A DNA stretch of 64,000 bases from JADJOY01 sp046331705 [NCBI: bacterium] (GCA_046331705.1 JAXLQJ010000044.1:1-64000); one strand, 5' to 3'. Positions 1-8,545 are shown, numbered from the stretch's first letter. Notes: generated by a model not told the origin, from the letters alone. A program made the numbers and translations.

Positions 1-2079
1 GCCGACCTTTTCGCGTCTGCCGTCTTTCGCGTAGCCCGCTTCAAGCTCAGATTTTATGAAGCCAATATCGTTGCTTCGTCGCCACGCGACGGAATCTAGC
101 CTCTCAACTTCAAAGCCAAGATCGCGCAGATAGGTGGCCAAGGCCCGCTCCGTCTGATAGGGCGCAATCGCTAGAAGGAATTTGTGAAACGATCCCTTGC
201 CCGAAAACTCGGCCGAAAGGGAGGCATATGCCGCGACAAAGACATTCAGGCCATCGGTACCACGAAATCGCACCTCTCTTTCGAGTCGATCGCGGTCCTC
301 AAGTTGAAGGGCACGAACCTCCTCAATGGCTCGAGCTCTGTGGGAAACAATCTCATTGAGAAACTCCTCTGGTGCAATGATTCTAATCTGTCCGGCCATC
401 CGCTTAACTTGATCCCGAAGTCGATCGATCGTCGGTCCGTAGAGTGATGCGAGCGGGTGTCCTCGAACGATTGCAGGCATCAGAACTGAAGCATCCAGGT
501 ACATGCGCTGGGGAAGCGTCATACCGTGACTAAACGTGGTTCTTGCGTGACCGAGCGCAATCTGAAGCGCGAAGCCAAGCCGTCCAAGCTCGGCCAAAAT
601 AGAGGCCTCGGCTCGCGATGGTCTATTCAGGAGATCTGCGATTGCATGCTCAGCGGCCTCACGCTTCGGGGCGGATAGCTTCGAGCGACCGACGAGCGAG
701 GAGAGCGTGCTGGCGGCGGATCCGATCTCTCCGACCACGGGCGAGACGAAGCTCGCAGCAAGGTCCCATGCGCGCACCACGAACAACTCCACCAATACCT
801 CGGAAATCTCCCGCGTCTCCGCCGGCGCCAACGCGACACTTTCTCGCACTTCCATGCGCTTCCCCACGCCGCGCGCCAGTTGAAGAGTCTGCTCGCTGAG
901 ATCGTTCTTCACCGTATGCGTAGAGACAAGATTGAGGCCGTCTTCTTTGCACGCGCCTACCGACGTTAATCTTCCGAGGGCGATTTCCAGCCGAGGCGCG
1001 ACTTCAACGTCTGGCATTCCAAGCCGTCGTCCCACCTCAAGTGTGAGCACGTCTCGGGCAAGCCCCACTTTGCCGGCATCTTCTAACAAGGCAATTACAA
1101 TGCCCTCAAGGACCACATCACGTAGTGGCGCGACTCGAGAGCCCATCTTGGCCGCGGCGTAACACAATCCTAGTAGTTGTCGCACCGCATCGAATGTGAC
1201 GGAGAACGGGCGCGCGGAACTTACATCCGCTGCGGGACGCGACCCGAGATTCTTGCTTACCTCGGCGATCGCCGACCAGAGCGCTTCATGATGGCGTGCG
1301 CTCGGATATTCAATGCATTTGAAGTTGAGTCGAGCAAGCTCGAATCCGAGGGGGGTATCATCGGATGAAATAAATGCTACCGGTGTTTGGGGAAAGGCCG
1401 TCCCGCGGAGTTCGCGCCACGACTTCAAGATCGCCAGGATTGCGGGGTCCGTGAAAGAAAATCCAAGAAACGCAAGGCGACGGTGGGAAAGAAGATTCAG
1501 AAGACCGTCGGTGAACGCGGGATCGTTGTAGGTGCGCTCATAATCTCTTTCATCAAAGACCATTTCGGCTGCATGCAGTGCGAGCTGACCACGTCCGTGA
1601 AGGAATAGGTAGAAGGGGTCCTTTACCCAGGCGGCATTGTTCGTGTGAGATTTGTCGATCTCGTGTGGTGTCTCTTGATCACGTTGGACAAGAATCTGCT
1701 TCCATGCCTCCAGCAGCGATGCGTCATAATTGGTGCTCACGATTCCCGCGATTGGGAGTGATGCGAGCGACATGAGGCTGCGCCAATCGTAGTGTTTGAG
1801 GGCGAAGAGATCCGTCAATGCGGTGGACTTCTCGCCCTCTGGGGCATTGAGAACACGCCGAAATAATGTCGCTGCTTGAAGCAATTGACCCGCTTTGACG
1901 CGGCTGCGCATCAAGTTGGCAAGGTCAGGCTCATACGTTTCAGCCCAGTCTGCCAAGCTCAGCAGAATGCCTGTCCAAGTTTTCCCGCCGGCCCGCGCGG
2001 ATACGCCGGCGCCAGTGAAGAGAAGCAACTCACCGTCGTGGCAGGCGGATGCAAGTGCTTGGCTGACTGATTGGGGCAT
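1..2079 (-). CDS. SIR2-domain protein with C-terminal PIN-like nuclease domain (C-terminus outside window)
   Basis: The minus-strand frame is open from an ATG at 2077-2079 to the window edge: 693 codons and no stop, so the 3' end is missing. GGAG lies 7 nt before the ATG. The N-terminus has SIR2 signatures: GAGVS at residues 23-27 (NAD binding), STNYD at 115-119, the catalytic-type HG at 161-162, and FLGFSFTDP at 204-212. Together these fit the bacterial SIR2_2 NADase group rather than deacetylases. Residues about 290-400 resemble a winged-helix segment. A PIN-like domain follows, with YLDAS (D529), a conserved-type glutamate (E576) and D609. SIR2 domains of this kind deplete NAD in phage-defence systems; that role here is inferred. 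Base composition is clearly AT-richer than the chromosome to the right, and the nearest neighbours are a HEPN-like gene and an integron integrase, which suggests acquisition by transfer. Confidence 0.8.
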   Translation of the reverse strand, partial: MPQSVSQALASACHDGELLLFTGAGVSARAGGKTWTGILLSLADWAETYEPDLANLMRSRVKAGQLLQAATLFRRVLNAPEGEKSTALTDLFALKHYDWRSLMSLASLPIAGIVSTNYDASLLEAWKQILVQRDQETPHEIDKSHTNNAAWVKDPFYLFLHGRGQLALHAAEMVFDERDYERTYNDPAFTDGLLNLLSHRRLAFLGFSFTDPAILAILKSWRELRGTAFPQTPVAFISSDDTPLGFELARLNFKCIEYPSARHHEALWSAIAEVSKNLGSRPAADVSSARPFSVTFDAVRQLLGLCYAAAKMGSRVAPLRDVVLEGIVIALLEDAGKVGLARDVLTLEVGRRLGMPDVEVAPRLEIALGRLTSVGACKEDGLNLVSTHTVKNDLSEQTLQLARGVGKRMEVRESVALAPAETREISEVLVELFVVRAWDLAASFVSPVVGEIGSAASTLSSLVGRSKLSAPKREAAEHAIADLLNRPSRAEASILAELGRLGFALQIALGHARTTFSHGMTLPQRMYLDASVLMPAIVRGHPLASLYGPTIDRLRDQVKRMAGQIRIIAPEEFLNEIVSHRARAIEEVRALQLEDRDRLEREVRFRGTDGLNVFVAAYASLSAEFSGKGSFHKFLLAIAPYQTERALATYLRDLGFEVERLDSVAWRRSNDIGFIKSELEAGYAKDGRREKVG

Positions 2080-2717
2080 CTTGGTTCTCCGCGAATGGCG
2101 ATTCGTACATCAGACCGCGTTGCGCAATCAACCGAGAGGAGGTCGCGAAGGTCCTGGCGCGTCGCCGAAGCTGGGTCTCCGTCCACGAACTGGGTGCGGT
2201 AAGGCGGGGTTTGCGCGTGGCCTGGTCTGGCCTCATTTCCGGAGGGGCGCAGGTCCGAGTCAAAGGGTGATGCGATTGGGGTCCAGGGGGGGCGCCGAGC
2301 TGTTGCGAGGGGGCGGGATGGCGGCTGGTGAGGGCGGGGGCCTAACGAGCGAGGCAAGGATTGCCATAGCCCGAGCCGGCTGGTGTGGAACGACACGGAT
2401 ACGACGACGAGGGAGTGGCAAAGGAAGACTTGGGATCGCCGGGAATGAAGGAAGGGTCCAGGATGTGGAGACGGCGTCCGAGATCCACGATCGGGAGGGG
2501 ATGAGTCGGGACAATGCGGGGTTGAAACCCTGATTGCGTATCGGCAACGTCTGCGCCTACGAGAATCTGTCCTAAGGGGCACCAAGTTGGTCGACAAATC
2601 GCGCGCGAACACACCGCTGTGGCTCCCGGACCACCACGGGATTTTCACGAGTGCATCCCGGGTGCCGTCAGCTTCAGCGACGAGTTGGGCGGCCTCTCCG
2701 CTGCACCGTTTCTTGCC
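2080..2717. other. 638-bp stretch without a convincing gene
   Basis: No frame here has a recognisable protein. The short open frames are arginine/proline-rich shadows. The only structured signal found is the integron-core-like heptamer near 2684-2690, annotated separately. If the 172-residue gene to the right is an integron cassette, this stretch should hold its attC site. A full attC with both core boxes was not found by eye. Confidence 0.5.
2681..2692. other. integron core-like heptamer GTTGGGC
   Basis: GTTGGGC at 2684-2690 matches the GTTRRRY core of integron recombination sites; read on the minus strand it is GCCCAAC, the inverse-core form. The surrounding CGAGTTGGGCGG recurs on the opposite strand at 3276-3287, so the two copies face each other across the 172-residue gene, as cassette boundaries would. 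The match is short and no complete attC arm pair was seen here. Confidence 0.35.
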
Positions 2718-3236
2718 CTATGCGGCTTCGATGTCTTTGTCCGCCTCAAGCGCTGTCACGTAGCGTTCAAGATTATCGGCAATCTTCTCAAAGACCCGCG
2801 GCAGGAATGGTTCGATGTCCTCGAAAGTTGGGTTCGCTTGATGTGGACCGCCGTGATAGTACCGCAGGTGATGGAGGACGGCCTCCTTCTCTCCGTCGAG
2901 TTGGTCTAGGGCGTCCCGCGACCTGTAATCATGGAGTGCGGACAAGTGAATGAAACCACAACCAAAACGATAGACAGATTCGGTCCAGCCGTGCAGGCCA
3001 TTCGCGATGGACACCATCTCACGATCCGTGATTTTGCGGCGAGATGACGGGGCCGTCCATTTCTTGTCGTGTACGGCGGCATCGATCAGCGCATGTCGGT
3101 ACGATCGATCCGGCTGGGCCAAGAGGAAGATGAGCCTGACCATTGAATCGAGCTCCTGGCGAAGGATCGACACGATCTGACCAGGAAGCCCATCGAGTCT
3201 TCGCACGGGCCTGCCTGTGCTCAGCCGAGCGAGCAC
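2718..3236 (-). CDS. conserved hypothetical protein, HEPN-like, possible integron cassette gene
   Basis: A 172-residue, mostly helical protein starting at GTG 3234-3236. No enzymatic family is recognised with certainty. It contains YRFGCGFIH with R90 and H97 in an R-x6-H spacing, which resembles the RNase motif of HEPN domains, followed by LSALHDY. The sequence resembles a proteobacterial hypothetical family known to me only by its GCxFIHLS-HDY block. The gene sits between two inverted GTTGGGC sites (2684-2690 and 3278-3284). It is read on the same strand as intI and lies just beyond intI's 3' end, as expected for a first cassette of a reversed integron. Its AT-richer composition supports transfer. 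The HEPN assignment is weak. Confidence 0.6.
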   Translation of the reverse strand: MLARLSTGRPVRRLDGLPGQIVSILRQELDSMVRLIFLLAQPDRSYRHALIDAAVHDKKWTAPSSRRKITDREMVSIANGLHGWTESVYRFGCGFIHLSALHDYRSRDALDQLDGEKEAVLHHLRYYHGGPHQANPTFEDIEPFLPRVFEKIADNLERYVTALEADKDIEAA

Positions 3237-3277
3237 GCACTTGGCGGCAAAATTGCGACCATGTTCACAATTGGTCC

Positions 3278-3418
3278 GCCCAACTCGAATTCGACTGAAC
3301 TACCCAGTTCACCCTACGAGGGCGGCTTCGCCCACGTAGCGGGGATTCTGCCCGGAGCGGCGGAATGGCGCAAGTGTGCGCCGTATCAGCAGATTCGAAG
3401 GTGGGCGAAGCGTTGAGC
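3278..3418. repeat. attC-like inverted-repeat region
   Basis: The stretch is bounded by GCCCAAC (3278-3284, RYYYAAC type) and GTTGAGC (3412-3418, GTTRRRY type), 141 bp end to end, within the size range of known attC sites. Inside are a perfect 11-bp inverted repeat, GCTTCGCCCAC at 3325-3335 with GTGGGCGAAGC at 3401-3411 directly abutting GTTGAGC; a hairpin at 3314-3339 with arms CTACG-A-GGGCG / CGCCC-A-CGTAG; and a perfect GGCGCA/TGCGCC hairpin at 3368-3383. The left core box is 40 bp from its arm, so the symmetry is imperfect. It could be a rearranged attC or attI rather than a canonical site. Confidence 0.4.
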
Positions 3419-3433
3419 CAGACCGGAACCGCG

Positions 3434-4456
3434 CTACCAAGACCGGGGTAGCGGGTATTGGGTGGGTCGGCTTTCGAGGCGATCCATGGGGCTGCGGATG
3501 TTGGCGAAGCGGTGCTGGATCACGTGGGTGTAGATCATGGTGGTGCTGACGTCGTTGTGGCCGAGGAGCTCCTGGACGGTGCGAATGTCGTAGCCGTCCT
3601 CGAGGAGGTGCGTGGCAAAGGAGTGGCGCAATGTGTGGCAGGTGGCGCGTTTCGAGAGCCGCGCGCGAACCACGGCGAGGGAGACGGCGCGCTGGAGCAC
3701 GGATTCGTGCAGGTGATGGCGGCGGCGCTCGCCAGTGGGCGGGTGGAGGTAGGTGCGGGTCGCGGGAAATACCCACTGCCACGGCCACGACCGGGCTGCG
3801 GTGGGGAGTTTCTCGGCGAGGGCGGTGGGTAGTTCGACGTATCCGGCGCCGGCGGCGAGATCGCCCTGGTGCTGGGCGCGTGCGAAGGCGATCTGACGAG
3901 CGAGAGGCTCGATCAGCGACCCTGGCAAGATGGTCACGCGGTCTTTGGCGCCCTTGCCCTGGCGAACGGTGAGCTCGCGTCGCGCGATGTCCACGTCCTT
4001 GATCCGAAGCTGTGCGCACTCGAGCAATCGCAGGCCGGAGCCGTAGAGCAGTGCGGCCATGAGCCGCGGAGTGCCATCCAGGGCATCCAACAACGCGGCG
4101 ACCTCGTCGCGCGTGAGCACGACGGGGATTCGTTCGGGCCGCTTGGCGCGAACCACGTCGTCCAGCCACGGAAGATCGAGGCCGAGCACGTCGCGGTAGA
4201 GAAACAGCAGCGCAGCGAGGGCCGGGTTCTGGGTCGAGGCGCTGACGCGGCGCTGGACGGCGAGGAAGCTCAGGAACGCCGTGACCTCCGGGGCGCCGAG
4301 CTCACGCGGGTGGCGCTTGCCGTGAAAGACGATGAAACGGCGGATCCAGCTGACGTACGCCTTCTCGGTGCGGCGGCTCAGGTGGCGGGTGCGGGCGGTC
4401 TCGCGCACGCGATCCAGAAGGCGTGCCGGCTGGGCGATTGGGGTCGGTGTGAGCAT
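3434..4456 (-). CDS. intI: integron integrase IntI (tyrosine recombinase)
   Basis: A 340-residue tyrosine recombinase. The N-terminal core-binding region includes [16 protein letters not shown] (27-42). The catalytic set is visible: R143 in [10 protein letters not shown]171, H274 and R277 in [14 protein letters not shown]300 in LLGH and nucleophile Y309. The extra segment at about 205-260, with [25 protein letters not shown] and RRHHLHE, is the IntI-specific patch that separates integron integrases from XerC/D. It should recombine attC sites of gene cassettes. The start is ATG 4454-4456. The gene ends 16 bp from the attC-like region at 3278-3418, with cassette-like genes continuing on the same strand. 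No cassettes are seen upstream of its start, where ordinary chromosomal genes resume. This is the reversed intI layout reported in a minority of integrons. Confidence 0.93.
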   Translation of the reverse strand: MLTPTPIAQPARLLDRVRETARTRHLSRRTEKAYVSWIRRFIVFHGKRHPRELGAPEVTAFLSFLAVQRRVSASTQNPALAALLFLYRDVLGLDLPWLDDVVRAKRPERIPVVLTRDEVAALLDALDGTPRLMAALLYGSGLRLLECAQLRIKDVDIARRELTVRQGKGAKDRVTILPGSLIEPLARQIAFARAQHQGDLAAGAGYVELPTALAEKLPTAARSWPWQWVFPATRTYLHPPTGERRRHHLHESVLQRAVSLAVVRARLSKRATCHTLRHSFATHLLEDGYDIRTVQELLGHNDVSTTMIYTHVIQHRFANIRSPMDRLESRPTQYPLPRSW

Positions 4457-4763
4457 GCGTGCGTGCGCCGGTTCGGAGGCATGCAGTGATCACGGAGCAC
4501 GGCACGTGCCGCAGGACGACATGCCGCTATTCCGCGGAATACGGGTTTCGACGGGGGGCGACCGCGCCCGGGCGGGCGCAGGCAGCGCGCAGGTGTGCGC
4601 CGCGGAGGGCGCAGGTGTTTTCAGCGGAAAACAGGTGAGGGATTCAGGGGCGATCGAGATCCGTGTTCCGCCGGTCGCACGCGCACCGACTGGAGCGCGC
4701 AACTCTGGGCCCTCGGCGCGAGGGGCGGGTGGTCGGGCTGCTGGTGGCCCGCCCGCGGCGAGA
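4457..4763. promoter_or_regulatory. intI upstream region with palindromes
   Basis: A 307-bp gap between the intI start and the next gene's stop. It holds GGCACGTGCC (4501-4510), a perfect 14-bp palindrome TATTCCGCGGAATA (4528-4541) and GTTTTC-AGCG-GAAAAC (4617-4632). These lie 45-176 bp upstream of intI and could be operators for it. No LexA-box consensus known to me is matched. No cassette or coding sequence is seen. Confidence 0.35.
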
Positions 4764-5483
4764 TCAGGCCGGCGGGCGGATTGTGGCGAAGCCGAGCAGC
4801 TCGCGGGTGGAGCCGCGCCGGTAGAGCTGGACGCATGCGCGCTCGCAGCGATCGAGCGCTGCTGCGAGATTGGCGCTCTCGGCGAAGGCGCGCAGCGTCG
4901 CTTCGTCGCTGCCGCCCACGGCGGCGGTCACCGGATAGGTGAGGCGGTTGGGGTCGTTGGGGCGCGGATCGACGACGAATTCGAAGTCGAGGCGCACCAC
5001 CGACTCGTACACCACGGGTAGGCCGGCGCGTCCCGACGCGTTGCGGATGGCGTCGAAGAAGGCGGTGGGGTCGGCGGCACACACGTGTGCGGCCAAGACC
5101 CGGCGATGGGTCTCGACGCCGCTCTTCGGATCACGCGGCTCCGTGAATGCGAGCTCGAGGCGGGCGGTGCCGCGCTCGCGAAAGCGGTTGACGAAGGCGT
5201 AGTAGGGATTCGCGATCATCGCGAGCATGCGGCGATGGTTGCGATAGCGCACCAGCATCCAGGTCTCGCACGGGCTTTGGTCCCGCCACGTCGCCACGCG
5301 GTGGCCGACGAAGAGCGGCCCGCCGCCGGTGGCGAGGAGCACCGGCGCCAAGAGCCGCGCGTACCAGCGGTACTGCGCGAGATCCGCGTAGGTGAGGAAG
5401 TTCGGGCAATCGGTGGGGCTGAACGTGGGCGCCGCGTACACGCGGCGAAACGCCGCGGTGTCGAAGCGGCGCGCGAGGCTCAC
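4764..5483 (-). CDS. hypothetical protein with dimeric alpha/beta-barrel-like (DUF1330-like) segment
   Basis: A 239-residue soluble protein starting at GTG 5481-5483, 6 bp after the stop of the rhodanese gene, so the two are probably co-transcribed. Residues about 75-115 (WMLVRYRNHRRMLAMI, NPYYAFVNRFRERG, ARLELAFTEP) resemble the stretch in DUF1330-like dimeric alpha/beta-barrel proteins, where a conserved RYRxxRxxL-xMxxxPxY helix is followed by a beta strand. No catalytic residues can be named. There is no signal peptide or membrane segment. The C-terminal half has no recognised motif. Function unknown. Confidence 0.7.
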   Translation of the reverse strand: MSLARRFDTAAFRRVYAAPTFSPTDCPNFLTYADLAQYRWYARLLAPVLLATGGGPLFVGHRVATWRDQSPCETWMLVRYRNHRRMLAMIANPYYAFVNRFRERGTARLELAFTEPRDPKSGVETHRRVLAAHVCAADPTAFFDAIRNASGRAGLPVVYESVVRLDFEFVVDPRPNDPNRLTYPVTAAVGGSDEATLRAFAESANLAAALDRCERACVQLYRRGSTRELLGFATIRPPA

Positions 5484-5489
5484 GCTCGA

Positions 5490-6038
5490 TCAGCCCACTT
5501 CCGGCTGTTCGGGCCAGCCGTGAAAGATGCTGCCTGCCACGTTGTGGAGGTTCGTGTAGCCCTTCTGGTTCGCCAGGAACTCGCACGCCGCCGAGGAGCG
5601 TGCGCCGGCGGCGCAGTGCACCACGACGTTCGGCGCGTCCTTGGGCACCTCGGACCAGCGCTTCTCGATCTGGTCGACGGGGATGTGGATGGCACCCGCC
5701 ACGTGGCCTGCGCGCCACTCGTCGTAGGTGCGCACGTCCACCACGACGCTGCCCGGCGCCGCCTTCACCAGCTGGTAGGCCTTGGCGCCGTCGATGTCGT
5801 CGTAGAGGCGTCCTTCCATCACCATCGAGGGGCTCACGGTCTTGCCGCCGGCCAACGCCGCCACCTGCGCCTTGAGCACCTTGAGATCGGCGCGAACCTC
5901 TTCCTTGACGTTGGTGATCTGCGAGTCCTTGTAGCGCAGCTCGCTCTCGAGCTTGTCGATGCGTCCCGCCGCCGCGGTGGCGGTCTTGAACGCGAACGCG
6001 GCCGCGACGATCGCGGCCAACAGCAACAACGTGGTCAT
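5490..6038 (-). CDS. membrane-anchored rhodanese-like domain protein
   Basis: The start is placed at ATG 6036-6038, where AGGGGAGG lies about 9 nt upstream; a longer frame to 6140 lacks such a site. The 182-residue product has one N-terminal membrane helix (about 4-17), a short coiled-coil-like segment (about 26-60) and a rhodanese domain (about 75-175). The domain has VVVDVRTYDEW, AGHVAGAIHIP and the active-site loop HCAAGARSS with Cys142. Single-domain rhodaneses of this type transfer or bind sulfane sulfur or act as thiol switches. The divergent neighbour is a DsbD-family reductase, suggesting a shared thiol-redox theme, but no substrate can be deduced. Confidence 0.88.
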   Translation of the reverse strand: MTTLLLLAAIVAAAFAFKTATAAAGRIDKLESELRYKDSQITNVKEEVRADLKVLKAQVAALAGGKTVSPSMVMEGRLYDDIDGAKAYQLVKAAPGSVVVDVRTYDEWRAGHVAGAIHIPVDQIEKRWSEVPKDAPNVVVHCAAGARSSAACEFLANQKGYTNLHNVAGSIFHGWPEQPEVG

Positions 6039-6238
6039 GTCTTGATCCTCCCCTGAGTCGAGTCCGGCGAGGGTAACCAGCGCCAACTCGGCGCCGCAAG
6101 GCGGCCCATCGCGTGGCCCATCGCAGGCGGCCCGCCGCACGGCGCGTCGCGAACTGTCGTGCCCCGTCGCGAGCCCGCACGTCGGGGTCGTCTTGTAGCC
6201 GCAGGTGTCGGGACGATACGTTGCGCGGGGGTCGTGTC

Positions 6239-8494
6239 TTGAGAATTTCGGCTGCGTGCCGCGTTTTCGCCGCCTGCTGCGTGCTCGCGTGGGTTCTGCC
6301 GCGGGCGGACGCCGCTCGCGCGGCCACCAAGGGCCACGTCGCGGCGGCGCTGGTCTCGGAAGCCGCGCGCGTGGGTCCAGGCCGGCCGTTCTGGGTGGCG
6401 ATCGAGCTGGTCCACGACCCCGATTGGCACACCTACTGGCGGAACCCCGGCGACTCCGGGCTCGCCACCGACATCGAGTGGACGCTGCCGCAGGGTTTCC
6501 GCGCCGGCGAGATCCAGTGGCCGTTTCCCGGGCGGATCGAGAGCGGCCCGCTCACGAGCTATGGCTATTCTGGGCGGGTGTTGTTGCCGGTCGAGATCGA
6601 GCCGCCTCAGAAGATCGAGGGCAGCTCGACGGTCCAGCTCGCGGGCAAGGTGTCGTGGCTCGAATGCGCCGACATCTGCGTGCCGGGCTCGGCGGACGTC
6701 GCGGTGAACGTGGCGGTCTCGCCCGAGCCGACCGTCCTCGATCCCAAGCGAGCGCCGGAGCTGGCGGACGCGCGCGGGCGTCTTCCCCTCGAATCCGCCG
6801 CGTTGGGCTTCGCGTTCGCGGGGCGCTTCGACGAGCACACGATCGAGATCGACGTCACTCCGCCCAGCTGGCTCACCGAGCCGGTGGGACGAGTGGAGCT
6901 CTTCCCGTTCGACGCCGAGCTGATCCAGCACGCCGCGGCGCAAGAGTGGCGGGAATCGGCGCGCCCCTTCCAGCTCCGCGTCCCGCGCACCTCCACCTCG
7001 GTCGCGACGCCGAGCCGCGCCTCGGGCGTCCTGATCTCGCCGACGGGCTGGCGCGGCGCCGGGTCCGAACGAGCGCTCGCCATCGATGTACCGCTGGTGC
7101 GCGCGAGCACGGCCCTTCCGCCGGTGGCCGCCACCTCCGGCGCCGGCGAGACCCACCTCCACGTTCAGGGTGCCACCCGCGTCGCGCCCGCCGCGCCGAG
7201 CGGCGAGGTCACGAGCCTGCCGATGGCGCTGGTGTTCGCGTTCCTCGGCGGTCTGGTGCTGAACCTCATGCCGTGCGTGTTCCCGGTGCTCTCGATCAAG
7301 GTGATCGGCTTCATCGAGCAGGGGCACCAGGACCGGAGGCGCGCGCTGGAGCACGCGCTGGTGTTCGCCCTCGGCGTGCTGGTCTCGTTCTGGGCCCTGG
7401 CGGGTGCGCTCATGGCGCTGCGCGCGGGCGGCGCGCTGCTCGGCTGGGGCTTCCAGCTCCAGTCTCCGCCCTTCGTGGTGGCGCTGGCGGCGCTCTTCTT
7501 CGCCATGGCGCTCAATCTCTTCGACGTGTTCGAGATCAGCGGCGCCGGTGTCACGCAAGCCGCGAGCTCGGCCTCGGCGCGCTCCGGCTGGCTGGGCTCG
7601 TTCCTGAGCGGCTGCCTGGCGACGCTGGTCGCCACGCCGTGCACCGCGCCGTTCATGGGCGCGGCGCTCGGCTTCGCGCTGGCGCAGTCGCCGCTGGTGG
7701 GGCTCGCGATCTTCACGGCGCTCGGGCTCGGCATGGCGTTGCCCTACGTGGTGCTCGTGACCTCGCCGCGGCTGATGCGACGCATCCCGCGACCGGGCGC
7801 GTGGATGGACACCGTGCGACACCTCATGGGCTTCCTGCTCATGGCCACGGTGGTGTGGCTGGCATGGGTGCTGTCGCGGCTGGCGGGGATCGGCGCGGTG
7901 ATCGGGCTGCTCGGGGCGCTGTGGCTCATCGGTCTCGGTTCGTGGATCGCCGGGCGTTTCGGCTCGCTGGTCGCGAGCGACGCGAGCCGGCTGATCTCGC
8001 GTTTCGCCGCGGTCGCGCTCGTGGCGCTCGGCCTGTGGGTCGCGATTTCCCGCATCGGCGACGAGTGCAGCGCCGCCGCGCCGGGCTCCGAGGCCTGCTC
8101 GATCGCCACACCGGACTCGCGTGCCGCATCCCCAGGCGAGACCACCTGGGAGCCGTGGTCGCCGGATCGCGTGACCGCGGCGCTGGCGGCGGGGCGCCCC
8201 GTTCTCGTCGATGCGACGGCGGCGTGGTGCCTGAGCTGCCAGGTGAACGAGCGCGTGGCGCTCGCCTCGCCGGCGGTGAAGGCGGCGCTCGCGGCACGCA
8301 ACGTGGTCACGCTCCGCGCCGACTGGACGCATCGCGATCCCGCGATCACCCAGTGGCTCGCGTCCTTCGGTCGCGCCGGCGTGCCGCTCTACGTGCTCTA
8401 CGACGCACCGCACGGCAGCGACCCAGCGCCCACGATCCTGCCCGCGGTGCTCACGCCGCAGATCGTGCTCGACGCGCTGGCGCGTCTCACCTGA
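6239..8494 (+). CDS. DsbD/ScsB-family cytoplasmic-membrane thiol:disulfide reductase
   Basis: About 751 residues if started at TTG 6239, which follows a G-rich stretch and opens directly into a signal peptide (RISAACRVFAACCVLAWVL). The frame is open further left to 6113 but that part is arginine-rich and unlike a leader. After the periplasmic N-terminal domain (about 30-320) comes the eight-helix transmembrane domain with its two conserved cysteines, C346 in NLMPCVFPVLSIK and C468 in ATPCTAPFMG. The C-terminus is thioredoxin-like with WCLSC (C664/C667). Family members carry electrons from cytoplasmic thioredoxin to periplasmic partners. The redoxin lipoprotein encoded 51 bp downstream is a plausible client. 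The start codon is uncertain. Confidence 0.9.
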   Translation: MRISAACRVFAACCVLAWVLPRADAARAATKGHVAAALVSEAARVGPGRPFWVAIELVHDPDWHTYWRNPGDSGLATDIEWTLPQGFRAGEIQWPFPGRIESGPLTSYGYSGRVLLPVEIEPPQKIEGSSTVQLAGKVSWLECADICVPGSADVAVNVAVSPEPTVLDPKRAPELADARGRLPLESAALGFAFAGRFDEHTIEIDVTPPSWLTEPVGRVELFPFDAELIQHAAAQEWRESARPFQLRVPRTSTSVATPSRASGVLISPTGWRGAGSERALAIDVPLVRASTALPPVAATSGAGETHLHVQGATRVAPAAPSGEVTSLPMALVFAFLGGLVLNLMPCVFPVLSIKVIGFIEQGHQDRRRALEHALVFALGVLVSFWALAGALMALRAGGALLGWGFQLQSPPFVVALAALFFAMALNLFDVFEISGAGVTQAASSASARSGWLGSFLSGCLATLVATPCTAPFMGAALGFALAQSPLVGLAIFTALGLGMALPYVVLVTSPRLMRRIPRPGAWMDTVRHLMGFLLMATVVWLAWVLSRLAGIGAVIGLLGALWLIGLGSWIAGRFGSLVASDASRLISRFAAVALVALGLWVAISRIGDECSAAAPGSEACSIATPDSRAASPGETTWEPWSPDRVTAALAAGRPVLVDATAAWCLSCQVNERVALASPAVKAALAARNVVTLRADWTHRDPAITQWLASFGRAGVPLYVLYDAPHGSDPAPTILPAVLTPQIVLDALARLT

Positions 8495-8545
8495 CCCCTC
8501 GCACCTCCCGCCCGACGCGAAACGAAAACGAAAGGTCCGTGCCTC

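Noticed and set aside
1336-1347. A GAATCC-containing stretch resembling a tRNA T-loop.
   Set aside because: It lies inside the SIR2 coding frame and no cloverleaf arms are present. No tRNA or rRNA was found in the window.
1895-2648. Open frames on both strands between the SIR2 gene start and 2650.
   Set aside because: They are proline/arginine-rich, overlap the SIR2 start and match no family.
7165-7180. GGTGCCACC in the DsbD-like gene as another RAYT-linked repeat.
   Set aside because: Only nine bases match and the flanks differ. This is expected by chance at this GC content.
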